Of a stretch of DNA of 64,000 nt, positions 1 to 10,004 are shown piece after piece. The notes beneath the pieces are model-generated. The model had not been told where the DNA came from, did not search any database, and worked only from the letters and a program-made list of their open reading frames with translations. Each line of letters opens with the position of its first letter. Position 1 is the first letter of the stretch. Position numbers and translations under genes: made by a program. Location: contig JAQFVV010012490.1 of NCBI GenBank assembly GCA_028023455.1, forward strand, positions 2,358,001 to 2,422,000. The letters run 5' to 3'. Origin of the DNA: Epiperipatus broadwayi (lineage: Eukaryota; Onychophora; Udeonychophora; Euonychophora; Peripatidae).

Positions 1-735
1 CTTGAAACAGTAAGATTCGTATTCGAATCTTAAGTTTCACCTTTTTCTGTCGTCTCTCACTGACCGGTCTATCCCGCCCAAATTTAAACTTTTTGGTATC
101 GAATTGCGTGTGTAGCAATATTAAAAATGTATAAAAATATGTAGAATTCAGCATAAACATGCACACATTTCGATCTCAAATTAAAGGCAATAAATAGGGA
201 TAAAATAGTATAATTTAGATTTCTTTTAGTTATATAATTTTGTATAATTTTAATCATTTATTTTGGATTATAAGTTTGTATTTATTGCTTTGTTTAAATT
301 TCATTTAATAATAATTCTAAAAAAATCTGATGTAATATTTAATTAAAAGTTAAAATAATCTTATGTTTCCTTTTTGTCTGTGAAATTTAAAAGCATCGGT
401 CAGTGATAGATAATAGATTAATTAAAGAAAAATTCCCCAAAATGTAATTAGTAAATGTAAAATGTAAACAATAGAATGGCAGCTTTCTTTAATTAAAAAC
501 CAACAAAATGCATTGATTATCCTCAGGGCAGATTAAGTAGAACCTAAAAATATCTTAACAAAAATGTGAGAGATCAAGATAAGAAGAGAGGCCATCTTAG
601 ACTGGCTGGAGACATGCACTGAAACTTTAGCTTTGCTCTCGATCACTGAGAGTCTCCAAAAATAATAAAAATAATTTGTTCCTGCCAAGGTATGACCGAG
701 TAAAGCACCTAGATTATTCTCCATCGGGAGATGGC
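1..735. other. AT-rich DNA without a recognisable gene
   Basis: The stretch is poly-A/T-rich with stops in all frames. No convincing gene, RNA or repeat was recognised in it. The 62-codon minus-strand open stretch around 533-724 has no recognisable motif and no start context that I would trust. Confidence 0.5.
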
Positions 736-879
736 CTATCGGATGCCGAACTTTCCATTGCCCATCATAAATTCACCATGAAGATCTGCTGCCTGAAATA
801 AATGAAAAAGCTGCTGCTGCTGTGAAAGTAAAATGAAACGTCTAAATACAAGAAAGAATGGCCACTCGTGAACTATTTG
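736..879 (-). other. Candidate minus-strand exon or old coding fragment, unidentified
   Basis: Forty-seven codons are open between a TAG at 880-882 and a TAG at 736-738. The peptide contains a run of four Gln, then LFHLFQAADLHGEF, and ends MMGNGKFGIR. Two plausible splice acceptors (pyrimidine-rich tracts ending CACAG and TTTCAG, minus strand) lie inside it, so it could be a terminal exon. Base composition is richer in G+C than the flanks. I do not recognise the protein. The plus strand of the same area is also open for about 40 codons, which weakens the case. It could equally be a fragment of an unrecognised repeat. Confidence 0.2.
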
Positions 880-1503
880 CTACTTAACCAATGGAATCGG
901 AAAACTTCTTATAAAACAGGTACCTGTCTGTATTCAAACTCTAGAGTACTCTAATAACATGCTATAGCTCTTCTTCATATTACTTATCTAAATTGTAAAA
1001 TGTAAAAACTACCATTTGTATAACTAAATTGAATAATTAATATAATGTGTAAATGTATCTAATAATCTAGCTTACCTCACTCTATCTTTCTTGGGTGCAT
1101 ATTTCTATAATCTACATTTCTATCTATAGTTATTATTTAATTATTGCATGCTCATATTATCTCAATTTTCAAAGTTTAAATCTATGATCGCTTAAAACAA
1201 TGAATGCGTGTCAAAATTTCATTAATATTTACTTTCCTAAATAACTTAACTTTCATATAAATCGACACGCATTCAATGCTTCATTTATTGTAATGCAGAG
1301 GTCTACAACTTCACAAATGGCTGGCATATTAGTTGTAATAACTCCCAGTTTATATATGTTTTGTATTTATTAAATCTAATGAATAATTCTAGAAAATCAC
1401 ATTTCTTTGAGAGTCGCCAGAGTTCTTTAGTAAATGTTGATAATGTAGGGCCGAGTCAGAAATCTATTTAAATCTCATCATAATCGTTTATACAGTATAC
1501 ATG

Positions 1504-1946
1504 TGTTACGTTTTAGAGACGCGATGACCCATTCCGCCGTGAAATTTCCGGATTCTTCAGGGTTGAAATTAACCCCAGTTGTCCTACACAAGCGGGCATA
1601 ATGGGTGCTCCCGTAGGATTTGACAATGTCATGCAGCCAGCCGGCAAATTGCGACACGTACTGCGTGTCCCTGGTTATGCTTATGTGACACCTTACTTTG
1701 TCGGGCCGAGGCAGAGACCAGCCCGACAGTCTTATAAACTCATTCGCGGCATTGCAGTTTCAATATTATACTGCCATTCCATATCGCCTTTCTAAAGCGT
1801 ACCACGTGTTCCTTTACTTAATTTTATTATTCTATATATCACTCTGCCTCTGCATTATCTTCGTAATTCACTCTCAAATAAATGTTTGCCCTTAGTCATA
1901 AAATAAATATTTTAATTAAATAAATGTGTCCGCCACTACTCTTACA
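1504..1946 (+). mobile_element. LTR-like block, possible solo LTR of a retrotransposon
   Basis: A sharply GC-richer block in AT-rich DNA begins TGTTACG and ends CTCTTACA, giving the TG...CA ends usual for LTRs. It carries a TATA box (TATAAA, 1733-1738) followed about 145 bp later by AATAAA signals (1878-1883 and 1902-1907), the order expected of U3-R-U5. No protein-coding domain or primer-binding site follows, so this would be a solo LTR, perhaps of a Ty3/Gypsy-type element. I could not find a convincing target-site duplication. A cellular promoter with a short transcript is the alternative. Confidence 0.35.
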
Positions 1947-2514
1947 TCTTACTTTAGACTCTTGCATTGCAAAGGTATAAATTCCCCAAGGCATGCATTA
2001 GAACTACTTACTCGAGAATTTTAGGTAGCTAGATTACGCCCTCAAATAAATGAATTCCTTTTGTAAACAAATAAATAACGTATTCTTTAAAATATAATCA
2101 TGTTGCAAATCCCGGTACTGAAGCTGTTAGTCCATAAAATATTATTAGTAAATGTTTTATTAAAATGTGTGAATAAATAATTTTAAACTATACGTCTGCA
2201 GTTATGTTTCATTTATTCGATACCCATTCTATATAATATTTCCTCAATTATGTAAATATGAATGTTTAATTAATATTAGTTTGATTATTGGCTAACTCGA
2301 GAATAAAATCATGAATCTCTTGCATATCCCTGACCACCGTGCCTAAGGAAATATTTACTAATGACGCATCAGATGCGTTGTTTCGTGGATGGTATTGTGG
2401 AACCGATAACTATGTTCGAACTCAGTACCACGGGTGGCTTCGCTACTCGATGGTGCTGCTGTTCTGTATGGTGGTCGAATTCTGCACTATGTTTATGAGT
2501 CACATGTTTTCTGA
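1947..2514. other. Spacer, partly GC-richer, unidentified
   Basis: About 570 bp lies between the LTR-like block and the first LINE homology. The part at roughly 2330-2500 has near-balanced base composition and an open plus-strand stretch (2339-2530, 63 codons). I recognise no domain, and its relation to the downstream LINE is unclear. Confidence 0.3.
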
Positions 2515-2521
2515 CTGTTAC

Positions 2522-2995
2522 AATCTATAGCTACAAGAGGTGGAGGTGTATTAGTTACTTTTAGAAAACATATTACATGTAAATGTTTACATATTCCAGA
2601 TTTCCTATTTGATACAATATGGATTGAAATTGAATTAAATAATTCTAAATTGTTATTGGGAAAAATATATATTCCACCTAATGTTTTACTGAAATATTTG
2701 AAATCAAGATTAGAAGCATTAGAATTATTTCTAGTTTCATATGAGCATAAAATATTAATTATGGGAGATTTGAACATTGCATATTATGGAAACAATGTTT
2801 ACCAACATAATGTCAAATTATGATTTGATGCAACTACTTAAATTTTTGAATTTAAAACAGATCAACGATGTATATAATGATCATGGATATACATTAGATT
2901 TAATAATCACAAATTATCAATTTACTAATATACAAAAATGTGAATATCCTTTAGTACCTATAGATTAACATCATTTTGCACTAGAAATTGAATTG
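2522..2995 (+). pseudogene. LINE apurinic-like endonuclease domain (remnant)
   Basis: This domain nicks target DNA to prime reverse transcription. Reading through one frameshift near 2775-2800 it shows RGGGVLVTFRK, then a WIEIEL block, GKIYIPPN and IMGDLNI, which matches the GDFN catalytic block. TLDLIITN follows, then the C-terminal catalytic Asp-His, here VPID-stop-HHF at about 2958. The N-terminal start of the domain, with the catalytic Glu, is missing. The stop replacing the residue inside the D-x-H motif alone would inactivate it. Confidence 0.8.
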
Positions 2996-3183
2996 GCATT
3001 AAACATCAAAATAGCTAAATTTAGATCTTTAACTAAAAAAAAGTATGCTAAAGGTGATTATTTTGGTTTATATAGAGCAATTAAAGATATAAACTGGGAG
3101 GAAGTTTATAACAATACGATGCTTCAATAGCAGCAGAAAAATTTTAAAAATTATTATTTGATGCAGTAAATAGATTTATTCCA

Positions 3184-4900
3184 ATGAAACATATTAAATC
3201 AACTAAATATCCTAAATGGTTTTCAAACAAACTTATAAAATGTATAAAGAGAAAGCTATATTTTTGTAATTTGTTCAAAAAATATAAAGATAGAATGTTT
3301 TTAAATAACTTTAAAAATTATAGATTTTTGATAAGAAAATTGGAAAGACAAGATTTTAATTTGTATATGAGAAACATACAAAATAACATTAGTAAAAATC
3401 CAAGGCAATTTTGGGATATCAAGAAAGAACATCTTAAAAGTTAGAAATAAAGAAACAACAGATATTAATAAGCCAGATGATTTTATGAGATATTTCTTGT
3501 CCCAAATGATTCATAATAATATGAATTCATATATTTATAATTTTACTAATAATCTTATAAATAATAATAATTTAATAAGTATATCTAATCTGAGTAAGAA
3601 TGAGATTATAATGGCATCTAAATCTTTAAAAAATAAGAAAATTATTGCACATGATGATAAACCTATATTTATTTATAAAGGCTGTATTGAACTTTTAGCT
3701 CCTATTTTAGTACATATATTTAACTTAGCTCTAAAAACATCTATTTTTCCTGATTGTTGGAAAATTGCAAAAATATGTCCAATTTATAAATCTGGCAAAA
3801 AATCTGATATATCTAATTTTAGACCTATCTCTTTGTTACCAATTTGTGGGAAAATTTTTGAAAAATCAATTTATAATAGGATTGTATATCAATTAAAAAA
3901 TATTCCTTCATTTATACATGGTTTTCTACCAGGAAGATCTATTGAAACAAATTTATTATACATACCAGATGTTATAACACAAGTTATTGATTCTCAAAGT
4001 CAACTTGATGTTATTTATTTTGACTTATCTAAAGCTTTTGATAAAGTAGATTATAATATTTTACTAACGAAAGCAGATAACATTGGATTATCAATTAATC
4101 TTACAAAATTGTTAAAGTCTTTTCTTATTAATAGAAAGAATTAGGTTTTATTAATGGAGAATCTTCGTTTATGGTCACTTATGAGTGTGGAATACCCCAA
4201 GGAAGTATTTTAAGTCCCATTCTTTTTGCCATTTATACTTCTGATTTAGCTTCTGTCATAACTGAGAAAAATATATTATGATATGCAGATGATATTAAGA
4301 TTTTTTTAGAGATCAGACATAAAAATGATCATAAAATATTGCAAAATTATATTAATAATTTTTGTGATTGGTGCCATATAAATAATATGCCAATAAATAC
4401 AAAAAAACTCAATATAATGTTAATGGGAACAAAATTGCTAAAACATTTAAACGAAAAGTTCTGGGTATCATTTTCACAAGTTATTATAAATTTAGTGAGC
4501 ATATTCAAACAGTAGTTAATAAATCTCTTAAAATTATGGGCATGATTTTGAGATCAAACATTCAATTTACAATAGAAATATATAGATTACTATTTAATAC
4601 TTTAATTGTATCTGTTCTGCATTGTGGCTCTATTATTTGGAATCCATACAATCAAACAAATATATGTAAATTACAAAAAATACAAGATAAATATTTTAAA
4701 TATATTTATAAAAATAAAATATATACTAAGAAAGTAAATAATATGTATAATAAAAGACTGTTGATGGACATGTCATTTTTATTTAAATTAATACATGGAA
4801 CTGTATCCTTAGAATATGCAATCACAAGAATTGCAATTAGGATTCATCTTATAATTCTAGATGTCATGATTTGTTTTATTTACCTGTATTAAAACATTCA
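3184..4900 (+). pseudogene. LINE reverse transcriptase and C-terminal region (remnant)
   Basis: Pieces in order: a pre-RT linker (3184-3444), RT fingers and palm (3485-4144) with ICPIYKSGKK, SNFRPISLLPICGKIFE, GFLPGRS and FDLSKAFDKVDY. After a TAG and frameshift at about 4142 come GIPQGSILSPILFAIY (about 4183) and YADDIKIF (about 4282), the YADD immediately preceded by a stop. The tail (4536-4892) carries LGIIF-like and LHCGSIIWNPYN segments typical of the thumb of Jockey-group RTs. The catalytic aspartates remain, but the frame is broken in several places. Confidence 0.85.
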
Positions 4901-5045
4901 ATTAATTCACCATTGCATAGATTACAACTGGAATATAATAAACAGTTTTCAGATATTGATATTTTATCTTTAAACTATAATATACAAAATTAACAAAGCG
5001 TATGCCACACTTGAATGAGAAGCTATAAAGATACACAGAAATTAT

Positions 5046-5092
5046 TACACGCTAAGCGCTTTCGAGGTCTTTTGCCTCATATTCATAGCGGT
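5046..5092 (-). ncRNA. Hammerhead-like motif in PLE 1 terminal region (degenerate)
   Basis: On the minus strand a GAGG/CCTC hairpin with loop CAAAAGA is followed directly by GAAAG and a CGC-TTA-GCG mini-hairpin. This recalls the stem II - GAAA - stem III part of hammerhead ribozymes, which are known from terminal repeats of PLEs. The CTGANGA core box is distorted to CTATGAATATGA, and no proper cleavage triplet is seen, so activity is unlikely. Confidence 0.35.
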
Positions 5093-5162
5093 ACTGTGAG
5101 CTGCAGAACAAAAAAATAGGGCAAGGGAAACAAAAACAGTATGCAAAGCATATGCAAATGAA

Positions 5163-6188
5163 CTAGATAGTCCAACGTTTGGAGATGTCAAAGCAGGTAT
5201 CTCGTCTATTGATGGAGTTATTATTGCCATTAATAAAATATGCTTCTCTGATTTTCCGCTTGATGTCATTTTTCTCAATACAGACTATTTTAGGACTGGA
5301 AGGTTCAAAAAAATGTCCTGTCTTCTTGGAATGCTCTAAAAATGTTGATGAATTATCATTGTTTTTCATGGCTCTATTATATGTATATCTGTGTTGTGCT
5401 GTCCTGTTGATTATGCCTGCCTTGGTTTCTCCAAAATAAATGGCCCGGCAACCAGGTTGTGGGCAAGCTATGCTGTAAACGACATGGGGAGTCTGAGAAG
5501 GTTCAATTTTGTCCTTAGAGTTATTGATTAGACGATTAGTGCATGGGGGTGTATGAAAGCTAATTTTAAATTTATTGGCCAAAACCTTGATTAATTGATA
5601 GGAGATTTTAGGTATGTGGGGAAGAGTAATATATGGAAGTTTAATATTGTTTTTATTGTCAGTGATTTTCCTATAAAATTGTTTGATTTTATTGTTAATA
5701 GTGTTGAGTTTATAGCCTGCTTGTAGTAGGTCTTTGGTGTAAAGATGTATATTATTCTTTCTATCTGCCTCAAACTTGCACAGCTGCATATTTCTATATA
5801 AAAATGCTTGCAGGCCTGCCAATTTGTGAGAGCTTGGAGAGTTAGAGTGTGGGTGTATAAAGACTCTGATTTCAAAGGGCTTTATTATCATTGAATAATT
5901 TATACCTCTCTCATCGCGTGTTAACCTAAGGTCAAGGTAATTTAGACTTTGGAATGAGTCTTCTGTTGTGGAATTAATAGTTAGATTAGTATTATGTGTT
6001 AACTCTTGTGTAATACTATTTATAGTGTGCTGGTTGGCTAAAATAAATATATCATCTACGAAATGCATGTATATAGTGTGAGGGCTGTCAGCTTGATATT
6101 TGGACACGATTAGTCTTTCGTAGTGATTAAGGAAAATGCTGGTTACGATTCCACTGAGGGGGAGGCCCATAGGCCAACCACTTTTCAT
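5163..6188 (-). pseudogene. PLE reverse transcriptase (C-terminal part) plus GIY-YIG endonuclease
   Basis: An open frame of 341 codons. Residues 4-24 carry GWPMGLPLSG (RT block before the active site). Residues 43-50 carry HFVDDIFI, the catalytic VDD; 81-88 carry SLNYLDLR. The GIY-YIG domain starts at 236 (VVYSI), has the PLE-type CPQPGC at 242-247, YFGET at 251-255, Arg262 and His266, LEH at 284-286, His292 and the catalytic-type REAY (Glu315). PLE RTs are telomerase-like enzymes and the nuclease cuts target DNA. The frame is long, but the upstream RT lies in another frame, so the element is not functional as it stands. The first ATG is not a native start. Confidence 0.85.
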
Positions 6189-6620
6189 ATTGTACCAAAT
6201 GTGCTCAAATGTTGTATATATATATGTTTATCCATCCATGTTAAAAATGTAATGATGAAATTAATGCGTTCAGCTGACATCGTGTTGGTAAGTTCTTGTT
6301 GGATGATTTGAATAGATTGTTTTCTGTCCACCGATCCATATAATTCTTTGACGTCAAGGGTAGTCATATAGAAGTTGTTTTCGATCGTGGCTTTTTTGAT
6401 TTTTTTTTCTTGATTTTTTTTCCACAACTTGAAAGGACGAATTAACAGAATAATTTCCAAAGCCCAAGCTGTCTATTAATAGTTGATTAACCATTTTCGC
6501 AGTTTGAAAATAATGGACTCCCCCAAAATCCATCATTAAACGCAACGGTTCACCAGGCTTATGGAGTTTAATGTTGGCAAATATTCTTGGAGCTTTAGTG
6601 GAGGAAGGATAAACTCAGTA
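6185..6620 (-). pseudogene. PLE 1 upstream RT segment in shifted frames
   Basis: Two overlapping minus-strand stretches (6185-6460 and about 6354-6620) carry the earlier RT blocks: LHKPGEPLRLMMDFG and LYDYP-like residues, then FYMTTLDVKELYGSVDRKQSI, which corresponds to the PLE motif with FDV..LYTNVP. They join the 341-codon downstream frame only through a frameshift near 6190. The domain continues upstream in full PLEs, and that part is absent here. Confidence 0.7.
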
Positions 6621-6899
6621 GTATTCCGCAATTGAAATGCCTATAAACAATTTAAGGACAAAATAAAAGCAATCTTACATTGACATTAATAATGTAAATA
6701 GTATTTTAAACATTTATAATACAGATATATAAATTACTTTGTAAATACTCGTGGCCTTGTTTGAGCTGTTTATTTATGAATAAATTGAATCATCATCATC
6801 ATATAGTTAATTACTCAGAATATTGTGTGACATTAAAGCATCTAAGTGGCAGAATAATAATTCTAATCAATTAAAAGTAAAGTTGTTTTAATCAATCAG
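6621..6899. other. Spacer, no gene seen
   Basis: AT-rich sequence between PLE 1 and the GC-richer block at 6.9 kb. A short run of ATC trinucleotides sits near 6793. Nothing else was recognised. Confidence 0.5.
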
Positions 6900-7253
6900 C
6901 AATTTTTTAAATATTGAATCCCTCTTCAGCTTTTTGAGCGCTGCGAGCGTGTGCCTTAGGCGTTTTTCAGATGTTGTTTTGTAGGTATAAGTGTGACGTA
7001 GCTGAAAATACAATCATTTGAAAGATTGATGACGTAGCTTTCAGAAAATGTTTATTTCAAAAAAATTGGTTAAAATTTAAATTTTTGGCAGCAGTTTTAA
7101 TCAACCACAGTATTTAATTCTTTTGTCTTTTTTAATAATTTTTGTACTTATCACAGAGCGATAAAGGACAAAAATAATTTATGGGGCTGCAGGTGTTATT
7201 TCTCTGGTACTATATTTTAAAGATGGCGGAAAGAAGCCGGTCAGCGTAATTTT
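6900..7253 (+). promoter_or_regulatory. Possible promoter and 5' untranslated exon of a host gene
   Basis: This is a local island of CpG and GC in an AT-rich window (for example GAGCGCTGCGAGCG near 6937). It is followed at about 7224 by ATGGCGGAAAGAAGCC, which opens a nine-codon ORF ending in TAA. At 7254 there is an excellent splice donor, TTT|GTAAGTAA. Together with the acceptor and coding exon at 7982 this suggests a promoter and a 5'UTR exon with a small upstream ORF. The transcription start cannot be set from sequence. Confidence 0.35.
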
Positions 7254-7537
7254 GTAAGTAACATTTAAAAATTTTTATTTTTATTTTTTTAATAAACCAA
7301 TAATATATTTTTATTTAAATTAGCATTTTTATTAATTATTTTTAGTTTGTAATTTGTGTGTGTTAGTTATTTACGTTCATATACAATTAATATTTAATGT
7401 AACTTTTAACGTTCTACACTTATAAAAATAATGTCTTTCAAAAAGTATAATTTATTATGAAAATCATTAATTATGTTTATGTATATATAATATGATTTAT
7501 AAGTAATTTGTTATAATTCCGATTCTTGTTTACGTTT

Positions 7538-7690
7538 TTCAAGTCTATAGCTAACAAATGATCTGTATGCAAATAAATTATATATACGTGATTCATGCTT
7601 TGGTTTTGCTATATGTTTCATAACATTATTTTCAAGTCAATAGCTAACAAATACACTATATGCAAATAAATTATATCTATGTAGTATAAT
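7538..7690 (+). repeat. Two-copy tandem duplication, about 93-bp period
   Basis: TTCAAGTC(T/A)ATAGCTAACAAAT and the following TATGCAAATAAATTATAT block occur at 7538 and again at 7631. The intervening sequence is less conserved. Confidence 0.75.
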
Positions 7691-7704
7691 AAATATAATA
7701 AGAT

Positions 7705-7845
7705 AGCATCACTTCTGTGCATAAAGAATATAAACATCACTTGTGTGCATAAAGAATATAAGAATCACTTGTGTGCATAAAGAATATAAACATAACTGGT
7801 GTCCATAAAGAATATAAACATCACTGATGTACACAAAAAATATAA
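7705..7845 (+). repeat. Minisatellite, about 33-bp unit, about 4-5 copies
   Basis: The unit reads roughly ATCACTTGTGTGCATAAAG followed by AATATAAAC. Later copies diverge (TGGTGTCCATAAAG, TGATGTACACAAAA). It sits inside the putative first intron. Confidence 0.85.
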
Positions 7846-8021
7846 AATGAAGAGATGAAACTCATTTTATCATAGTGATATAGACAGTAGCCTACAATTT
7901 CTAGTTTTAGACAGACAAGAAGCCAATTGCTATGATGATTTCTTTTGTATCTTTTATTAGGATGAATCTTTTTCTTTATAGATGCCTTTGACATTTAGAA
8001 CATTTGGGGTACAAGATAAAA

Positions 8022-8077
8022 ATGAAGAAGTCATATCCGACTGCTTTTGGAGATTGTGAAGCTGTGGATTATCTCAG
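8022..8077 (+). CDS. Candidate first coding exon of an unidentified host gene (partial)
   Basis: A TTTCTTTATAG acceptor ends at 7981 and a CAG|GTAAGA donor lies at 8078, bounding a 96-bp exon (7982-8077). In the frame open through the donor, an in-frame TGA at 7989 is followed by a first ATG at 8022 with A at -3. The peptide is MKKSYPTAFGDCEAVDYL and runs to a phase-2 splice junction. Codon use is less AT-biased than the surroundings. I do not recognise the family. A second ATG at 7982 in another frame would be an upstream ORF. No downstream exon was recognised in the window, so a long TE-filled intron or a chance arrangement are both possible. Confidence 0.4.
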
Positions 8078-8504
8078 GTAAGACATGTTATACATGTTTA
8101 GAAAGATAATTTTGTGAGGAATGCAAAGAAATTATCACTGAAGATGTATTTTCAATTTTAGTTAATGTTACTTATCATATTATGAACAAACAATAAAATA
8201 ATAAGTGTTTCGGATGTGAAAATTTCTTTTTTTCCTTATTTTTTATATAGTTATCACTATTTATTTTATGTTTATTGTTTTCCTTAATGTTTCTAGTTTC
8301 TACAATGTAATTGTTTTTTGCTCTAACATAATTAAAACTGAAGTTATTGTGAAAATTGTGTGTCAGGCCAGTATCTTAAATAGTTCAATATGGCGGCTTG
8401 AAGCTGAAAGAGTTAATACTGTACTAAACTATTTAGGGAGGGTGAACTACTGATTATTCATGATCAAAATTGAAACTTCCAGCTGTGCCACAAATTTGTT
8501 TATT

Positions 8505-9360
8505 ATTTTAAGTACAAGTATATTGTCTATATTGAACTTACTGTAATTAGAAGAGATTTGAACTCAGACTTTCAACCTTCCTACAGCTACCCACTCCATC
8601 TTATACAACCAATAAACATGGTCACATACATGAGAAAAAGACAAATGATCTCCTATATACATATTTCATATTGAACCAGCACTCATAAGTTAGTCCAGAA
8701 GATCATCTCCCACACACACACACACATATATATAATCAGTGCTCAGTTTATATTAAGATAGCAAATCTTCAAACTTTAATCCTCAACTCTTCAACCATCC
8801 ATATCATTGAAAATCTGATAATGGAACATTCAAAGCCATTATTGATTCCAATATTATTATCATATCCATGTTGATTTTATGACACTTTGATCCTTCATGT
8901 ATAAATCTTAATATGTCCATTTAAATGCACAGAGGAGGGAAGGGCAGAATACAGGCTGAATATGTAATATTTAAATACAAGTATAATGTCTATACTGAAC
9001 ATGGGTAAGGTAATAATATTGGCTTCAACAAAGACTTTGAGTGTTCCATCATCAGATTTTCAATGATATGAATGGCTGAAGAGTTGATGGTTAAGAAGAT
9101 TGAAGTCTGACCATTAAAATTTGGAAAATTTTCTATCATAATGTAAACTGAGCACTGATCATATATATATGGGGTGGGGGTGGAAGATGTTCTGAACTAA
9201 CTGATAAGTACTGGTTCAGCATGAAATATGTATATTGGAGATCATTTATCATGTTCTTATGTATGTGGTCATGTATATCGGTTATATAAGATGAAGTAAA
9301 TAGCTATAGGGCTTTTGAAAGTTTGAGTTCAAATCCCATCTAATTTTGTTTATTGCATTT
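8505..9360. repeat. Inverted pair of repeat family F (foldback), copy 1
   Basis: A left arm (about 8538-8930) and a right arm (about 8985-9340) are diverged reverse complements around a short spacer. Shared landmarks are the tRNA-B-box-like GAGTTCAAATCCC (right, about 9326; complement at about 8553), CTGAACCAGTACT-like and TCAGTGCTCAG blocks, and GAAAATCTGATAATGGAA. A direct repeat, ACAAGTATA(T/A)TGTCTATA, occurs at about 8512 and 8977. The same family recurs at 28.4 and 55.3-57.0 kb. Confidence 0.75.
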
Positions 9361-9654
9361 ATTTAACTGTTTTTATACTTATAAAATCAAACAGACAAAA
9401 TGGATTGCTGATGTAAATGAAGAGAAACGTTATAAATTACATTTTTATTCATCGTTTATTATTGTATTTTTATATTGGACTATTTCCATCATCTAATATC
9501 AGTATTGAATGTCTTTAGAAAAAATTATCTTTATTTAAATATTCCAAATACATTCAACTGTTAGTAATAGCACATCAAACCAGTTAGTATATATGTAAGT
9601 TTTGAGAGGTATTAGTCTCCCCTCTTCTTCAGGTGTTGCTGGCCTGACCAGTGA

Positions 9655-9748
9655 CAGTACTAGCATGGGATTCGAACCTGGGTCCTTAGATTCTTGTGTT
9701 TTGAATTTTAAGGTAATGCTCTAACCAACTGAGCCATCCTGCCAAAGG
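9655..9748 (-). repeat. tRNA-like segment in PLE 2 terminal region, left arm
   Basis: The minus strand contains a canonical RNA polymerase III A box TGGCTCAGTTGG (complement of 9725-9736) and a B box GGTTCGAATCC (complement of 9668-9678), about 47 bp apart. It does not fold into a complete tRNA. It is either part of the element's own 3' UTR or an old SINE head captured before the arm duplication. Confidence 0.6.
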
Positions 9749-9774
9749 CAACAGTATGCAGTAATTTCATATAC

Positions 9775-9993
9775 TTATTTATGAGATTCCTCCTGATTTT
9801 TCCACTTTTTTCTAAAAGCAAAGTTGATTAGTAGTTTCCATACATTGTATATAGTCACACTGGGTTGGCTTATGGGATTTTTTGCCATTGTCATATGAGC
9901 AGCTTCTTTAAATTTTCTTGTTTGTACCTTTTCTTTACTATCTAATATTTTTGTATTTTCCCCAATTGAACATATGTTCATTGGCACATACAT
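9775..9993 (-). pseudogene. PLE 2 C-terminal nuclease tail
   Basis: Seventy-two codons carrying ICSIGENTKILDSKEKVQT, RKFKEAAHMTMAKNPISQPS and an NVWKLL tail. This is the region after the GIY-YIG core, with the conserved Lys/Glu-rich segment that normally holds the catalytic Glu. It is almost identical to the peptide of the inverted arm at 11,273-11,520. Confidence 0.75.
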
Positions 9994-10004
9994 GTTCTGC
10001 TACA

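Larger units (their letters stand above)
2515..4990 (+). mobile_element. Jockey-like non-LTR retrotransposon (LINE), 5'-truncated, decayed
   Basis: One element can be followed across broken frames: an apurinic-endonuclease domain, a linker, a reverse transcriptase and a C-terminal tail, all on the plus strand. ORF1 and the 5' UTR are missing. At least six stops or frameshifts interrupt ORF2, so the copy is dead. The RT blocks (SNFRPISLLP, FDLSKAFDKVDY, GIPQGSILSPILFAIY, YADD) point to the Jockey/CR1 group; Jockey clade is an inference from their look. Its 3' end abuts a PLE on the opposite strand, the two meeting tail to tail near 4990. Confidence 0.85.
4990..6620 (-). mobile_element. Penelope-like element, 5'-truncated (PLE 1)
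   Basis: The minus strand encodes the last part of a PLE polyprotein: RT blocks, linker and GIY-YIG endonuclease. The homology starts near 6620 with a PRIFANIKLHKPGEPLR stretch (the PLE RT PKIHKPG block) and runs to a stop at 5163. A 3' UTR of about 170 bp follows, with a structured GAAA-containing motif. A frameshift near 6190 separates the upstream RT frame from the downstream frame. The N-terminal part of the polyprotein is missing. Confidence 0.85.
7254..7981 (+). other. Putative first intron (GTAAGT ... TTTATAG)
   Basis: The 728-bp segment begins with a consensus donor and ends with a pyrimidine-rich tract and TATAG acceptor at 7981. It contains two sets of tandem repeats, listed separately. 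Stops are frequent in every frame, as expected of non-coding sequence. Confidence 0.35.

Noticed and set aside
1601-1895. Two overlapping plus-strand open frames of about 65 codons
   Set aside because: They lie in the GC-richer LTR-like block, overlap each other in different frames, and show no domain or start context.
9270-9350. A possible standalone tRNA gene around the GAGTTCAAATCCC box
   Set aside because: Only a B-box-like motif is present. The segment is part of the family-F repeat and does not fold as a tRNA.
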